Source of the DNA: Burkholderia stagnalis
GTDB lineage: Bacteria; Pseudomonadota; Gammaproteobacteria; Burkholderiales; Burkholderiaceae
Assembly (NCBI RefSeq): GCF_902830275.1
Contig: NZ_CADESW010000008.1
Span: 1-64,000, forward strand
Length of the DNA: 64,000 nucleotides
Direction: 5' to 3'
Position 1 is the stretch's first letter. Each line of letters opens with the position of its first letter. A program made the translations under genes and the position numbers. Below the pieces are notes generated by a model that ran no database searches, was not told the DNA's origin, and saw nothing but the letters and a program-made list of their open reading frames with translations. Below are positions 8,809-18,168 of the stretch, piece after piece.

Positions 8809-9917
8809 GCGCGCTCCGTGCAGCGCTGCGTCCACGCGTCGAGTTCCGCGTCGGCGAAACCAACGGCCGCCGCGCTGTCGCGGATCTGCCGCCAGGTCGC
8901 CGGGTCGACCGGAATCCCGTCCGCGCCGCGCACGGCGCGGCTTGCCTCTTCCGGCTCGCCGGGCATCCGCACCGGCGCGTCGCCCACCTGCGGCGACGCC
9001 TTCGCCCACGCGACGAACGCGTCGGCTTCGCGCTGCGCATCAGCCGCGTCGAACGCCTGCGGATCGATCAGCACCGACAGCATCCCGTTAACGATCGCGC
9101 TCGTCTTCTGCAGCGTGCCATCGTGCGTCGTGTGCCCGCCGACCAGCGCGCCGCCGAAGATCTCGCACATCGCCGCGAGCGCATAGCCCTTGTGCAGGCC
9201 GAACGGCAGCAGCGCGCCGAACGGCTGCTCGTGCATCACGGCCGGATCGTCGGTCGGCCGACCGCGATGGTCGATCAGCGACCCGGCCGGCACGCGCTTG
9301 TGCTGGTTGTACGCGACGCGCGTCTTGCCGTACGCGATCGCGCTCGTCGCGAAGTCGAGCAGCAGCGGCGGCTTGCCCGCGCGCGGATAGGCCGCGCAGA
9401 AAGGATTCGTGCCGAAACGCGGATCGGCGCCGTTCAGCGGCGCGACCAGCAGGTCGCCCGGCACGTTGACGAAATGGAACGACACGAGGCCCGCGCGCGC
9501 GCATTGCTCGGCCCAGTGGCCGATGCGGCCGAGGTGATGGACGTCGCGCAGGCCGACCGCGCAGATGCCCATCCGCCGCGCCCGCTCGATGCCCTCGACC
9601 ATCGCCTCGAACGCGATCACCTGGCCGAAGCCGCGCCCGCCGTCGATCGTCAGCACCGCGCCCGCGTCGCGCACGATCGCCGCATGCGCGTTCAGCGCGA
9701 GCTGCCCTTCCCGCCACGACGCCACGTAGTTCGGGATCGTGCCGATCCCGTGCGAATCGTGGCCCGCGAGGTTCGCGCCGACCAGATGATCGGCGACGAG
9801 CCGCGCCTCGCGCTCGCTGCTGCCCGCCCGCGCCCAGATCGCGGCAACGAACGCGTGCAGCTGATCGGCATGCATGCGCAGCGGGTCGGTGGCGGGCGGC
9901 TGGTGCGGTTCGCTCAT
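8805..9917 (-). CDS. Ldh2-type malate/L-lactate dehydrogenase family oxidoreductase
   Basis: The 370-aa protein has the Ldh2/YlbC family blocks: a helical N-terminus, NLAGHDSHGIGTIPNYV with the conserved His, GFGQVIAFEAM, HHLGRIGHWAEQ, FGTNPFCAAYP and LLPFGLHKGYALA. Members are NAD(P)-dependent dehydrogenases of 2-hydroxy acids (malate, ureidoglycolate, sulfolactate) or reductases of cyclic imines, with a fold different from classical lactate dehydrogenases. The substrate cannot be named. It leads a two-gene unit with the TfoX-like gene; the M20 peptidase gene lies 47 bp upstream on the same strand and may belong to the same transcript. Confidence 0.85.
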   Translation of the reverse strand: MSEPHQPPATDPLRMHADQLHAFVAAIWARAGSSEREARLVADHLVGANLAGHDSHGIGTIPNYVASWREGQLALNAHAAIVRDAGAVLTIDGGRGFGQVIAFEAMVEGIERARRMGICAVGLRDVHHLGRIGHWAEQCARAGLVSFHFVNVPGDLLVAPLNGADPRFGTNPFCAAYPRAGKPPLLLDFATSAIAYGKTRVAYNQHKRVPAGSLIDHRGRPTDDPAVMHEQPFGALLPFGLHKGYALAAMCEIFGGALVGGHTTHDGTLQKTSAIVNGMLSVLIDPQAFDAADAQREADAFVAWAKASPQVGDAPVRMPGEPEEASRAVRGADGIPVDPATWRQIRDSAAAVGFADAELDAWTQRCTERA

Positions 9918-9964
9918 CGGCGTGTTTCCTCGCGGGTGGGATCGGTGCTCGGGCGGTCAGCCGC

Positions 9965-11419
9965 TCAGCGCGCGGAAGCGATCACGTCGGCGACGGCCGC
10001 CGTGAGCTTCTTCGCATACGGCACGTGCAGGAACTCGTTCGGGCCGTGCGCGTTCGACTTCGGCCCGAGCACGCCGCACACCATGAACTGCGCGGCCGGG
10101 AAGCCGGCCTGCAGCACGTTCATCAGCGGGATCGTGCCGCCGAGGCCCATGTATGCGCAGTCCGCGCCGAAGTGGCGGCGCGACGCGGCGTCGAGCGACG
10201 ACGCGAGCCACGGCGCGAGATCGGGCGCCGCCCAGCCGGTCGCCGCGCCCGCGTCGGGCTTGAACGTGACCTTCGCGTTGTACGGTGGATCGAGCTCGAG
10301 CAATGCCTTCAGCTGCTGCACGGCCTGCGCGGCGTCGACGAGCGGCGGCAGGCGCAGCGAAAGCTTGAACGCGGTGCGCGGGCGCAGCACGTTGCCCGCG
10401 TCGGCGAGCGGCGGCAGGCCGGCCGCGCCGGTCACCGACAGCGACGGCCGCCAGGTCGAGTTCAGCAGCGCCTCGCGCGGGTCGGTCGTGGTCGGCAGCA
10501 CCGGCTTGCCGTCCGCGCCGCACGCCCACGGCAGCCCCTTCCACACGGCATCGCCGAGGATCGCGGCGGTGGCGTCCGCTTCCTGCAGGCGGCTCGCGGG
10601 AATCTCGCAATGGAACGCGCCCGGCAGCAGGTTGCCGTTCTTCGCATCCTCGAGCCGTTCGAACAACTGGCGCATCACGCGGAAGCTCGACGGCGCGATG
10701 CCGCCGAACACGCCCGAATGCACGCCCTCCTCGAGCACCTCGACCTGCAGGTCGCCGGACACGAGCCCGCGCAGCGACGTCGTCAGCCACATCTGGTCGT
10801 AGTTGCCGGCGCCGGAATCGAGGCACACGACGAGCGACACCTGGCCGAGCCGGTCGCGCAGCGCGTCGACGTACGGCAGCAGGTCGTAGCTGCCCGACTC
10901 CTCGCAGGTCTCGATCAGGCCGACGCAGCGCGGCCGCTCGACACCCTGCTCGTCGAGCGCACCGAGCGCCGCGAGGCTCGCGTAGATCGCGTAGCCGTCG
11001 TCCGCGCCGCCGCGGCCGTACAGCTTGCCGTTCTCGTACTTCGGGGTCCACGGGCCGAGATCCGCGCGCCAGCCGTCGAATTCGGGCTGCTTGTCGAGGT
11101 GGCCGTACAGCAGGATCGTGTCCGTGCTGCCCGAGCGCGTCGCGGGCGTCTCGAAGAAGATCACCGGCGTGCGGCCCGGCAGGCGCACGATCTCGAGCTT
11201 CAGGCCCTTGACCGGCTGGCGTTCGGCCCATTGCGCGGCATCGGTGACGACACGCTCGAGATAGCCGCGCTTCGCCCAGTCGGGGTCGAACGCAGGGCTT
11301 TTCGCGGGGATCGCGATGTAGTCGGTCAGGGCATGGAGGATTTCATCGTTCCACTTGCGCTCGACGAAGGTCACGAGCTTGTCATGGTCGAGGACGGGGG
11401 TAGTGTCGACGGAAGTCAT
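9965..11419 (-). CDS. M20 family metallopeptidase (dipeptidase-like)
   Basis: The 484-aa protein shows the M20 metal-site motifs in order: LLYGHLDKQPE (first His/Asp), YGRGGADDGYA (bridging Asp), ETCEESGS (general base and metal Glu), VVCLDSGAGNYDQ and, near the C-terminus, LGPKSNAHGPNEFLHV with the last His. A dimerisation lid lies between about residues 220 and 380. The family includes carnosinases, cytosol non-specific dipeptidase and succinyl-diaminopimelate desuccinylase; GHLDKQPE is typical of the dipeptidase branch. No signal peptide is seen, so it is cytosolic. It may be the first gene of a leftward operon with the Ldh2-type gene. Confidence 0.85.
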   Translation of the reverse strand: MTSVDTTPVLDHDKLVTFVERKWNDEILHALTDYIAIPAKSPAFDPDWAKRGYLERVVTDAAQWAERQPVKGLKLEIVRLPGRTPVIFFETPATRSGSTDTILLYGHLDKQPEFDGWRADLGPWTPKYENGKLYGRGGADDGYAIYASLAALGALDEQGVERPRCVGLIETCEESGSYDLLPYVDALRDRLGQVSLVVCLDSGAGNYDQMWLTTSLRGLVSGDLQVEVLEEGVHSGVFGGIAPSSFRVMRQLFERLEDAKNGNLLPGAFHCEIPASRLQEADATAAILGDAVWKGLPWACGADGKPVLPTTTDPREALLNSTWRPSLSVTGAAGLPPLADAGNVLRPRTAFKLSLRLPPLVDAAQAVQQLKALLELDPPYNAKVTFKPDAGAATGWAAPDLAPWLASSLDAASRRHFGADCAYMGLGGTIPLMNVLQAGFPAAQFMVCGVLGPKSNAHGPNEFLHVPYAKKLTAAVADVIASAR

Positions 11420-11495
11420 GGTGGGGTGCCTGGATCGGGCTGACGAAAACCAGGATGATACGCCGACGGCCGCGCCCCGCTCCTTCAGCCGGCGT

Positions 11496-12614
11496 TCAGC
11501 GCGCCGCCGGGAACGCCGCGCCGAGCCCCGCGGCGCACGCGAGTGCGTCGTCCCACAGGCGGCGCGTCAGCGCACCGGCATCCTCGTCGCGCGCGAGCGC
11601 CGCCGCCTCGCCGGACCACAGCAGCGAGAAGTCGTCGCGGCCCTGCCGCTCGAGCGCGCCGCGCAGCGGATCGACCGCCGCCGTCGCGAGCGGAAACGCG
11701 GGCGCGAGCGCGCTCATCGGCCCCTGCTCGCGCATGAAGCGCGTCATCAGGCCGCGCGCGGGGCGGCCGGTATACAGATTGGTCACGCGCGTGCCGTCGT
11801 CGCGCGCCGCGCGCACCGCCGCCTGATGCAGCGCGGAACGGCCGGCCTGCGGCGTCAGCAGGTAGCCGGTGCCGATCTGCACGGCCCGCGCGCCGAGCGC
11901 GAACGCGGCCGCGATGCCGCGGCCGTCGGCGATCGCGCCCGCCGCGATCACCGGCGCACGCACCGCATCGACGACCTGCGGCAGCAGCGCGAACAGGCCC
12001 GGCTGCGCATGGATGTCGTCGGTCAGGAACATGCCGCGATGGCCGCCCGCTTCCGCGCCTTGCGCGACGATCGCGTCGACGCCGCGCGCATCGAGCCAGC
12101 GTGCCTCCTCGACCGTCGTCGCCGACGACACGACCCGCGCCCCGGTGCGCCGCACCCGCTCGAGCAGCGCGTCGTCCGGCAACCCGAAGTGAAAGCTCAC
12201 GACGGCCGGCCGCAGATCCTCGACCACCGCGCACATCGCGTCGTCGAACGGCGCGCGGCCGGGGCCGCCCCGCACGTCCGCCGGATCGAGGCCGGCCTCC
12301 GCGTAGTAGCCGGCGAGCGCCGCGCGCCAGCGTGCCTCGACCGCATCGTCCGGGGCGGGCGGCGTGTGACAGAAGAAATTGACGTTGAACGGCGCCGCCG
12401 TGCGAGCGCGAATCGCCGCGATCTCGTCGCGCAGTTGCTGCGGGCCGAGCGCCGCGCAAGCGAGCGAACCGAGGCCGCCGGCTTCGCACACGGCGATCGC
12501 AAGCGGGCTGAACGAACCGACCATCGGAGCCTGTATCAACGGCAGGCGGGAAGGCAGCGGCGCGCCGCATGCCGTGTGCGTGTCGTGGTCGGGAGCAGGA
12601 TCGATGAGGGTCAT
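11496..12614 (-). CDS. Nitronate monooxygenase-family FMN enzyme
   Basis: The ATG at 12614 gives 372 aa; the longer frame to 12788 is low-complexity and was rejected. The TIM-barrel signatures are LPLIQAPMVGSFSPLAIAV, GGLGSLACA, NVNFFCHTP, VDAIVAQGAEAGGHRGMF with the catalytic-region His, and GAIADGRGIAAAFALGARAV with IGTGYLLT, which bind FMN phosphate. Nitronate monooxygenases oxidise alkyl nitronates such as propionate-3-nitronate to carbonyl compounds. The gene is single, leftward, with an 80-bp gap to the M20 gene. Confidence 0.87.
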   Translation of the reverse strand: MTLIDPAPDHDTHTACGAPLPSRLPLIQAPMVGSFSPLAIAVCEAGGLGSLACAALGPQQLRDEIAAIRARTAAPFNVNFFCHTPPAPDDAVEARWRAALAGYYAEAGLDPADVRGGPGRAPFDDAMCAVVEDLRPAVVSFHFGLPDDALLERVRRTGARVVSSATTVEEARWLDARGVDAIVAQGAEAGGHRGMFLTDDIHAQPGLFALLPQVVDAVRAPVIAAGAIADGRGIAAAFALGARAVQIGTGYLLTPQAGRSALHQAAVRAARDDGTRVTNLYTGRPARGLMTRFMREQGPMSALAPAFPLATAAVDPLRGALERQGRDDFSLLWSGEAAALARDEDAGALTRRLWDDALACAAGLGAAFPAAR

Positions 12615-12806
12615 GGCAGGCCGGATTCGATGGTCAAGGAATTTTCGATCATACGCCGCTGGCGGCGTTTCGCGGCCGGCAAGGCCGGCTGTGCAAGCGC
12701 TGCGCCGGCGTGCGCGGTCGGCCGCCCGTCGCGCCCGTGCGGCGGCCGCTATCGCGGCGTGCAGCGGCGCCACGCACCCCGGCGCCATCGCGGCATTCCC
12801 CCGGCA

Positions 12807-12837
12807 TTGAGATTTCGTTGAGATTTCTTGAGGTTCG
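12807..12837. repeat. Three direct repeats of TTGAGRTTYC
   Basis: TTGAGATTTCG (12807-12817), TTGAGATTTC (12818-12827) and TTGAGGTTCG (12828-12837) follow one another at 10-11-bp spacing, one helical turn. This sits in the 368-bp gap between the nitronate monooxygenase and the DUF1460 lipoprotein, about 145 bp before the latter. Phased direct repeats are typical binding sites for OmpR/PhoB-type response regulators. The rest of the gap (12615-12982) has no gene I can support; 12838-12975 is A/T-rich and probably holds the promoter of the lipoprotein gene. Confidence 0.45.
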
Positions 12838-12982
12838 TTCGTCCATTAAATATCGTGCAGCGCCGGCCTCATCCGGCAATTCGTACCGCAAGTGACTTCC
12901 TTGGAATCCGATTTGATCAATTCACGACAACCGCTGACGATGGACAGCATTTTTCGGCGCCAGCCGGCTCAAGGTAATTGAA

Positions 12983-13825
12983 ATGAATTTCAGAAAATTG
13001 GCACCGCTCGTCGTCGCACTGGCATTGGCCGGTTGCGGCGGCGACGCAACCGTTTCGTCTTCGCTGCCGCCGGACGAAACGACAACGCAGCAACAAGCCG
13101 CGTTGGCGAACATGAACGAAGCGACCTCCAGCAAGCTCGACGCGTTGCTGGCGATACGCGCCGCGCATCCGGACGGCGACGTCGGCCAGCTCGTCGATGC
13201 GTTGTCGCGCGAGTTCCTTGGCACGCCTTACCGAGGCGACATGTTGAAAGGGTCCGCGACCACGCCGGAACAACTGGTGATCGACTTCAGCGGACTCGAT
13301 TGCTTCACCTATCTCGACTATGTCGAGGCCGCAAGAAAGGCGACGACGAAAGCCGATTACGCCAGCCGTCTCGTCCGCACGCGCTACGTGAACGGCGACA
13401 TCGGCTTCACGCACCGCCGCCATTTCTTCACCGACTGGGCCAACCAGCCGCAACTGCTGGCCGACGACGTCACCGCCTCGATCAGCGTCCACGCCGTCAC
13501 GATCCCGAAGCAGCTCAACAGGAAAGCCGACGGCGGCACCTACCTGCCGGGATTGCCGGTCGTCTCGCGCGATATCGTCCATATCCCGAGCGAATTCGTC
13601 GATGACTACGTCGTCAGCCGGCTGCGCACCGGCGACTTCATCGGCTTTTACGCGAAAGCGGACGGTCTCGACGTCACGCACGTCGGCTTCTTCATCGAGA
13701 CGCGCGATGGGCCGATGCTGCGCAATGCGTCGTCGAAGAAAGCCAATATGAAAGTCGTCGATACGCCGTTTCTCGAATACGTGAAGAATACGCCCGGCAT
13801 CGTGGTGCTGCGACCACGCGCCTGA
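12983..13825 (+). CDS. DUF1460 (amidase-like, NlpC/P60 relative) lipoprotein
   Basis: The 280-aa protein starts with a short lipoprotein signal, LVVALALAGCGGD, with the acylated Cys at residue 18. The DUF1460 core includes LVDALSREFLGTPYRGDML, DFSGLDCFTYLDYVEA with the presumed catalytic Cys, GFTHRRHFFTDW, and THVGFF with the presumed catalytic His. DUF1460 proteins are related to N-acetylmuramoyl-L-alanine amidases/NlpC-P60 peptidases that cut peptidoglycan fragments, so a periplasmic, membrane-anchored muropeptide hydrolase is the likely role. The gene is single; three phased direct repeats lie upstream at 12807-12837. Confidence 0.85.
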   Translation: MNFRKLAPLVVALALAGCGGDATVSSSLPPDETTTQQQAALANMNEATSSKLDALLAIRAAHPDGDVGQLVDALSREFLGTPYRGDMLKGSATTPEQLVIDFSGLDCFTYLDYVEAARKATTKADYASRLVRTRYVNGDIGFTHRRHFFTDWANQPQLLADDVTASISVHAVTIPKQLNRKADGGTYLPGLPVVSRDIVHIPSEFVDDYVVSRLRTGDFIGFYAKADGLDVTHVGFFIETRDGPMLRNASSKKANMKVVDTPFLEYVKNTPGIVVLRPRA

Positions 13826-14232
13826 GCGATGCCGCCGCCGCGACCGGCGCGCCGACTGGCGGCGCTCGCGGCGGCGCTCGCGATGCGGATCTGTTACGGA
13901 TCGATTCGCACCTGCGGCGGCGGCCCGCGCCCTCGACCCTCCCCTCTCCTTCCGAAGACGCCCGACATCCGGCATCGAGGCGACCGCGCCCCGGCACGCG
14001 TGTCCCGGGCGAACCTTCCGCCCTTCAAATCCCCGCATCTCAACGAAACGTCAATTCGTTTCGATTTATTGAATGATCGCCGTCAAACGTCCTTTGAATA
14101 GGACGTCAGGCGTCACTTTTATTGACAGCAAGGCGATAACATCCGGGCAAACAAACTCACTGGCCGCGCGTCATTGCACGGCCGCCGGCGTCATTCCCGC
14201 CGTTCCCTGCCGCCCAACCCACGGAGGCTCGC
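13826..14232 (+). promoter_or_regulatory. Upstream region of the arginine decarboxylase operon with two dyads
   Basis: This 407-bp gap holds no gene I can support. In its A/T-richer half two good inverted repeats occur: CGAAACG-N6-CGTTTCG (14044-14063) and ACGTCC-N8-GGACGT (14087-14106). TTGACA at 14123-14128 could be a -35 box, but no matching -10 is visible. A GGAG-containing ribosome site precedes the ATG at 14233. The dyads are candidate operators for control of the antiporter/decarboxylase pair; no regulator gene is adjacent. Confidence 0.4.
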
Positions 14233-15753
14233 ATGTCCGAGGCCACATCTTCTCCCGCTGTCACCACCGACACGTCCGCGCCGAAAATCGGCGTGATCCC
14301 CGCCACACTGATGGTCGCCGGCAACATGATGGGCTCCGGCGTCTTCATGCTGCCCGCGAACCTCGCCGCGACCGGCGGCATCGCGATCTTCGGCTGGCTG
14401 ATCACCGTGGTCGGCGCGGTGTCGCTCGCGCTGGTGTTCGCGAAGCTCGCGGCGATCGACCCTGTCGCAGGCGGCCCGTACGCGTATGCGCGCAAGTCGT
14501 TCGGCCCGTACATGGGCTACCAGACCAACCTGATCTACTGGCTCGCGAACGTGCTCGGCAACGTCGGCCTCGCGGTCGCGGGCCTCGGCTACCTCACGCA
14601 CTTCTTCCCGGTGCTGAAGGATCCGCTCGTGTTCGCGCTCGCGCAGATCTTCGTGATCTGGCTGTTCACGTACGCGAACATCCTCGGGCCGAACGTCGTC
14701 GGCAAGGTGCAGTCGGTCACGACGATCTTCGCGCTGGTGCCGATCCTCGGCATGGCCGTGTTCGGCTGGTTCTGGTTCAGCAAGGACGTCTATTTCGCGG
14801 GCTGGAACGTGTCCGGCGCGAGCAGCTTCAGCGCGATCGGCGCGACGCTGAACTTCACGCTGTGGGCGTTCATCGGCGTCGAGAGCGCGTCGGTGTCGGC
14901 GGGCGTGGTCGAGAACCCGTCGCGCAACGTGCCGATCGCGACCGTCGGCGGCGTCGTGCTGGCGGCCGTCTGCTACGTGCTCAGCTCGACGGTGATCATG
15001 GGGATGATCCCGAACAAGGCGCTGCTCGCGTCGAGCGCGCCGTTCGCGGACGCCGCGCGCCTCGCGCTCGGCAACACCGCCGCGAACGCGGTCGCGCTGT
15101 GCGCGGCGCTCGGCTGCCTCGGCTCGCTCGCGGGCTGGACGCTGCTCGTCGGCCAGACCGCGAAGGCGGCCGCCGACGACGGCCTGTTCGCCGGCGTGTT
15201 CGCGCGCGTCAACTCGAAGAACGTGCCGTCGGCGGGCCTCGCGATCGTCGCGGTGATCATGTCGGTGCAGGTGCTGGCGACGATGTCGCCGAGCGCGAGC
15301 GAGCAGTTCGGCAAGATCGCGTCGATCGCGGTGATCATGACGCTGCTGCCGTACATCTACTCGTGCATCGCGATCAAGGTGCTCGGCTACGGCAAGATGC
15401 CGTCGCACCAGTTCACGTTCTACACGATCGTCGGGCTGATCGGCGCGCTCTACGCGCTGTGGGCGATGGTCGGCTCCGACGGCCAGCAGACGCGCTGGTC
15501 GCTGATCTTCGTCGTCGCGACGATCGTGTTCTACGAGCTGTCGATCAACCGCCAGCGCGAGATCGAGGAAACCCACGTGCATCCGGGCGGCCGCTCGCCG
15601 CGCTGGGTGCGCTACGTCGCGCTGTCCGTCACCATCGCCGCGCTCGCCGCGACCTTCTGGATCTCCGTGGGCCGCCATCAGGCCGACATCCTTCACGCCC
15701 GTTCGCCGATCGCCGCGGCGGGCGCCCAAGCAACCCAGCAAACGGGGGAATAA
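14233..15753 (+). CDS. Arginine/agmatine-type antiporter (APC family, AdiC/CadB/PotE-like)
   Basis: The 506-aa protein has about twelve hydrophobic helices and the APC substrate-site motif GNMMGSGVFMLPANLAATGG at residues 31-50. Next come AAIDPVAGGPYAYARKSFGP and FTLWAFIGVESASVSAGVVE, all close to the basic amino acid/polyamine antiporters. These swap external arginine (or lysine/ornithine) for the decarboxylated amine across the inner membrane. The gene stops 3 bp before the decarboxylase start, so the two form an operon. The C-terminal about 50 residues carry an extra hydrophobic segment (VALSVTIAALAATFWISV) beyond the usual 445-residue length. Confidence 0.88.
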   Translation: MSEATSSPAVTTDTSAPKIGVIPATLMVAGNMMGSGVFMLPANLAATGGIAIFGWLITVVGAVSLALVFAKLAAIDPVAGGPYAYARKSFGPYMGYQTNLIYWLANVLGNVGLAVAGLGYLTHFFPVLKDPLVFALAQIFVIWLFTYANILGPNVVGKVQSVTTIFALVPILGMAVFGWFWFSKDVYFAGWNVSGASSFSAIGATLNFTLWAFIGVESASVSAGVVENPSRNVPIATVGGVVLAAVCYVLSSTVIMGMIPNKALLASSAPFADAARLALGNTAANAVALCAALGCLGSLAGWTLLVGQTAKAAADDGLFAGVFARVNSKNVPSAGLAIVAVIMSVQVLATMSPSASEQFGKIASIAVIMTLLPYIYSCIAIKVLGYGKMPSHQFTFYTIVGLIGALYALWAMVGSDGQQTRWSLIFVVATIVFYELSINRQREIEETHVHPGGRSPRWVRYVALSVTIAALAATFWISVGRHQADILHARSPIAAAGAQATQQTGE

Positions 15754-15756
15754 CAC

Positions 15757-18096
15757 ATGACCGCTTCCTTGACCCAACAGTCATTCCGTCGCCTCGGCAT
15801 GAAGGCGCTGCTGGTGCAGCACGACATCGACGAGCGCACCGCCACCGGACGCGCCGCGACCGCGCTCGCCGAGGAGCTGCGCGAACGGCTCGTCGACGTC
15901 GTGATCGCGACATCCGCCGACGATGCGCGCGCGGTCGTCAACGCCGACCCGGCGATCCAGTGCCTGCTGCTGAACTGGGAGCTCGGCGGCGACGCGACCC
16001 ACGCGCCGGCGCAGTCGGTGCTCGACGCGATGCGCGCGCGCAATGCGACCGTGCCGGTGTTCCTGCTCGCGAGCCGCGCGAGCGCGGCGGCGGTGCCGGT
16101 CGAAGCGATGCGCAAGGCCGACGACTTCATCTGGATGCTCGAGGACACCACCGCGTTCATCGGCGGGCGCATCGTCGCGGCGATCGAGCGCTACCGCGAA
16201 ACCGTGCTGCCGCCGATGTTCCGCGCGCTCGCGAAGTTCTCGCGCGTATACGAGTATTCGTGGCACACGCCGGGCCACACGGGCGGCACCGCGTTCCTGA
16301 AATCGCCGGTCGGCCGCGCGTATTTCGAATTCTTCGGCGAGGCGCTGCTGCGCTCCGACCTGTCGATCTCGGTCGGCGAGCTCGGCTCGCTGCTCGACCA
16401 CTCGGGGCCGATCGGCGAAAGCGAACGCTACGCGGCGCGCGTGTTCGGCGCGCATCGCTCGTACCATGTGACCAACGGCTCGTCGATGTCGAACCGCGTG
16501 ATCCTGATGGCGAGCGTCACGCGCAACCAGGTCGCGCTGTGCGACCGCAACTGCCACAAGTCGGCCGAGCACGCGATGACGATGTCGGGTGCGATCCCGA
16601 CCTACCTCGTGCCGTCGCGCAACCATTACGGGATCATCGGGCCGATCATGCCCGAGCGCCTGACCGCCGCCGCCGTGCGGCTGTCGATCGAGCACAACCC
16701 GCTCGTGAAGGGCCGCGACGGCATCGACCCGACGCCCGTGCACGCGCTGATCACGAACTCGACGTACGACGGCCTGTGCTACAACGTCGCGCGCATCGAG
16801 GAGCTGCTCGGCCAGAGCGTCGACCGCCTGCATTTCGACGAAGCGTGGTACGGCTACGCGCGCTTCAACCCGCTGTACCGAGACCGCCACGCGATGCACG
16901 GCGACCCCGCGCGGCACGACGCGAGCAAGCCGACCGTGTTCGCGACGCAATCGACGCACAAGCTGCTCGCCGCGCTGTCGCAGGCGTCGTTCATCCACAT
17001 CCGCGACGGCCGCAACCCGATCGAGCATGCGCGCTTCAACGAGGCGTACATGATGCATGCGTCGACGTCGCCGCAGTACGCGATCATCGCGTCGAACGAC
17101 GTGAGCGCCGCGATGATGGACGGCCCCGGCGGCGAGGCGCTGACCACCGACGCGATCCGCGAGGCGGTCGCGTTCCGGCAAATGCTCGGCCGCCTGCATG
17201 CGGAGTGCGAGGAAAACGACGACTGGTTCTTCAACGGCTGGCAGCCCGATACGGTGGTCGACCGCAAGACGGGCCGGCGCATGCGCTTCCATGAAGCGGA
17301 CGAGGCACTGCTGGTCGCCGATCCGTCGTGCTGGGTGCTGCATCCGGGCGACGCGTGGCACGGCTTCGGCGACATCGAGGACGACTACTGCATGCTCGAC
17401 CCGATCAAGGTGTCGATCGTCACGCCGGGCGTGTCGCCGAACGGCGGGCTGATGCCGGTCGGCATCCCGGCGACGATAGTCACCGCGTATCTCGACCGGC
17501 ACGGGATCGTCGTCGAGAAGACGACCGACTTCACGATCCTGTTCCTGTTCTCGCTCGGCGTGACGAAGGGCAAGTGGGGCACGCTCGTCAACACGCTGCT
17601 CGACTTCAAGCGCGACTACGACGCGAACGCGCCGCTCGAGCAGGTGCTGCCCGATCTCGTCGCGCGCTATCCGGACCGCTATCGCAAGCTCGGCCTGCGC
17701 GATCTGTGCGACCTGATGTTCAACGCGATGAGCGACCTGAAGACGACCGAGATGATGTCGCGCGGCTTCTCGACGCTGCCGACGCCGGATTTCAGCCCGG
17801 CGGAAGCGTTCGAGCGCCTCGTGCACAACGAGATCGAGATGCTCGAGCTGTCGGAGATGGAAGGCCGCACCGTCGCGACCGGCGTCGTGCCGTATCCGCC
17901 GGGCATTCCGCTGCTGATGCCGGGCGAGAACGCGGGGCCGTCGGACGGGCCGCTGCTCGGCTACCTGAAGGCGCTCGAGCAGTTCGACCTGCGCTTCCCC
18001 GGCTTCACGCACGATACGCATGGCGTGGAAGTGGAGGACGGCGTGTATCGGATCGCGTGCATCAAGCGCAAGGCAGGCGACGCCAACACGCGCTGA
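15757..18096 (+). CDS. adiA: Biodegradative-type arginine decarboxylase (AdiA-like)
   Basis: The 779-aa PLP enzyme belongs to the fold-type I Orn/Lys/Arg decarboxylases. Residues 15-130 form the receiver-like wing domain. HTPGHTGGTAFLKSPVGR starts the core, THVTNG-type contacts are present (YHVTNGSSMSN), HFDEAWYGYARFNPLY binds PLP, and K402 in ATQSTHKLLAALSQ forms the Schiff base. The length is close to AdiA (about 755) and longer than LdcC/CadA (about 715). Paired with an arginine-type antiporter it would consume cytosolic protons during acid stress, exporting agmatine. Substrate preference (Arg over Lys/Orn) is inferred from overall resemblance, not from a proven residue. Confidence 0.85.
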   Translation: MTASLTQQSFRRLGMKALLVQHDIDERTATGRAATALAEELRERLVDVVIATSADDARAVVNADPAIQCLLLNWELGGDATHAPAQSVLDAMRARNATVPVFLLASRASAAAVPVEAMRKADDFIWMLEDTTAFIGGRIVAAIERYRETVLPPMFRALAKFSRVYEYSWHTPGHTGGTAFLKSPVGRAYFEFFGEALLRSDLSISVGELGSLLDHSGPIGESERYAARVFGAHRSYHVTNGSSMSNRVILMASVTRNQVALCDRNCHKSAEHAMTMSGAIPTYLVPSRNHYGIIGPIMPERLTAAAVRLSIEHNPLVKGRDGIDPTPVHALITNSTYDGLCYNVARIEELLGQSVDRLHFDEAWYGYARFNPLYRDRHAMHGDPARHDASKPTVFATQSTHKLLAALSQASFIHIRDGRNPIEHARFNEAYMMHASTSPQYAIIASNDVSAAMMDGPGGEALTTDAIREAVAFRQMLGRLHAECEENDDWFFNGWQPDTVVDRKTGRRMRFHEADEALLVADPSCWVLHPGDAWHGFGDIEDDYCMLDPIKVSIVTPGVSPNGGLMPVGIPATIVTAYLDRHGIVVEKTTDFTILFLFSLGVTKGKWGTLVNTLLDFKRDYDANAPLEQVLPDLVARYPDRYRKLGLRDLCDLMFNAMSDLKTTEMMSRGFSTLPTPDFSPAEAFERLVHNEIEMLELSEMEGRTVATGVVPYPPGIPLLMPGENAGPSDGPLLGYLKALEQFDLRFPGFTHDTHGVEVEDGVYRIACIKRKAGDANTR

Positions 18097-18109
18097 TCGC
18101 GTGGCGCGA

Positions 18110-18142
18110 GCGACGCCCCGCCGGCTTGCGGCAGGGCGTCGC
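18110..18142. terminator. Hairpin between convergent genes
   Basis: GCGACGCCC (18110-18118) pairs with GGGCGTCGC (18134-18142), and GCCG/CGGC pair inside it, giving a very stable stem just behind the adiA-like stop and facing the leftward TPR gene. There is no U-tract on either side. A bidirectional termination or mRNA-end structure is likely. Confidence 0.4.
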
Positions 18143-18168
18143 GATCATCGCGCGCCCCCGGCCGGCCG

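Noticed and set aside
12615..12788. N-terminal extension of the nitronate monooxygenase
   Set aside because: Low-complexity Ala/Arg text with no ribosome site; the ATG at 12614 fits the family start.
14123..14160. sigma70 promoter starting with TTGACA before the antiporter gene
   Set aside because: No -10-like hexamer at 16-18 bp spacing; too weak for a separate feature.
14073..17294. A 1073-codon + strand frame over the arginine operon
   Set aside because: It is in the wrong frame relative to the antiporter and decarboxylase, whose motifs and ribosome sites are clear.
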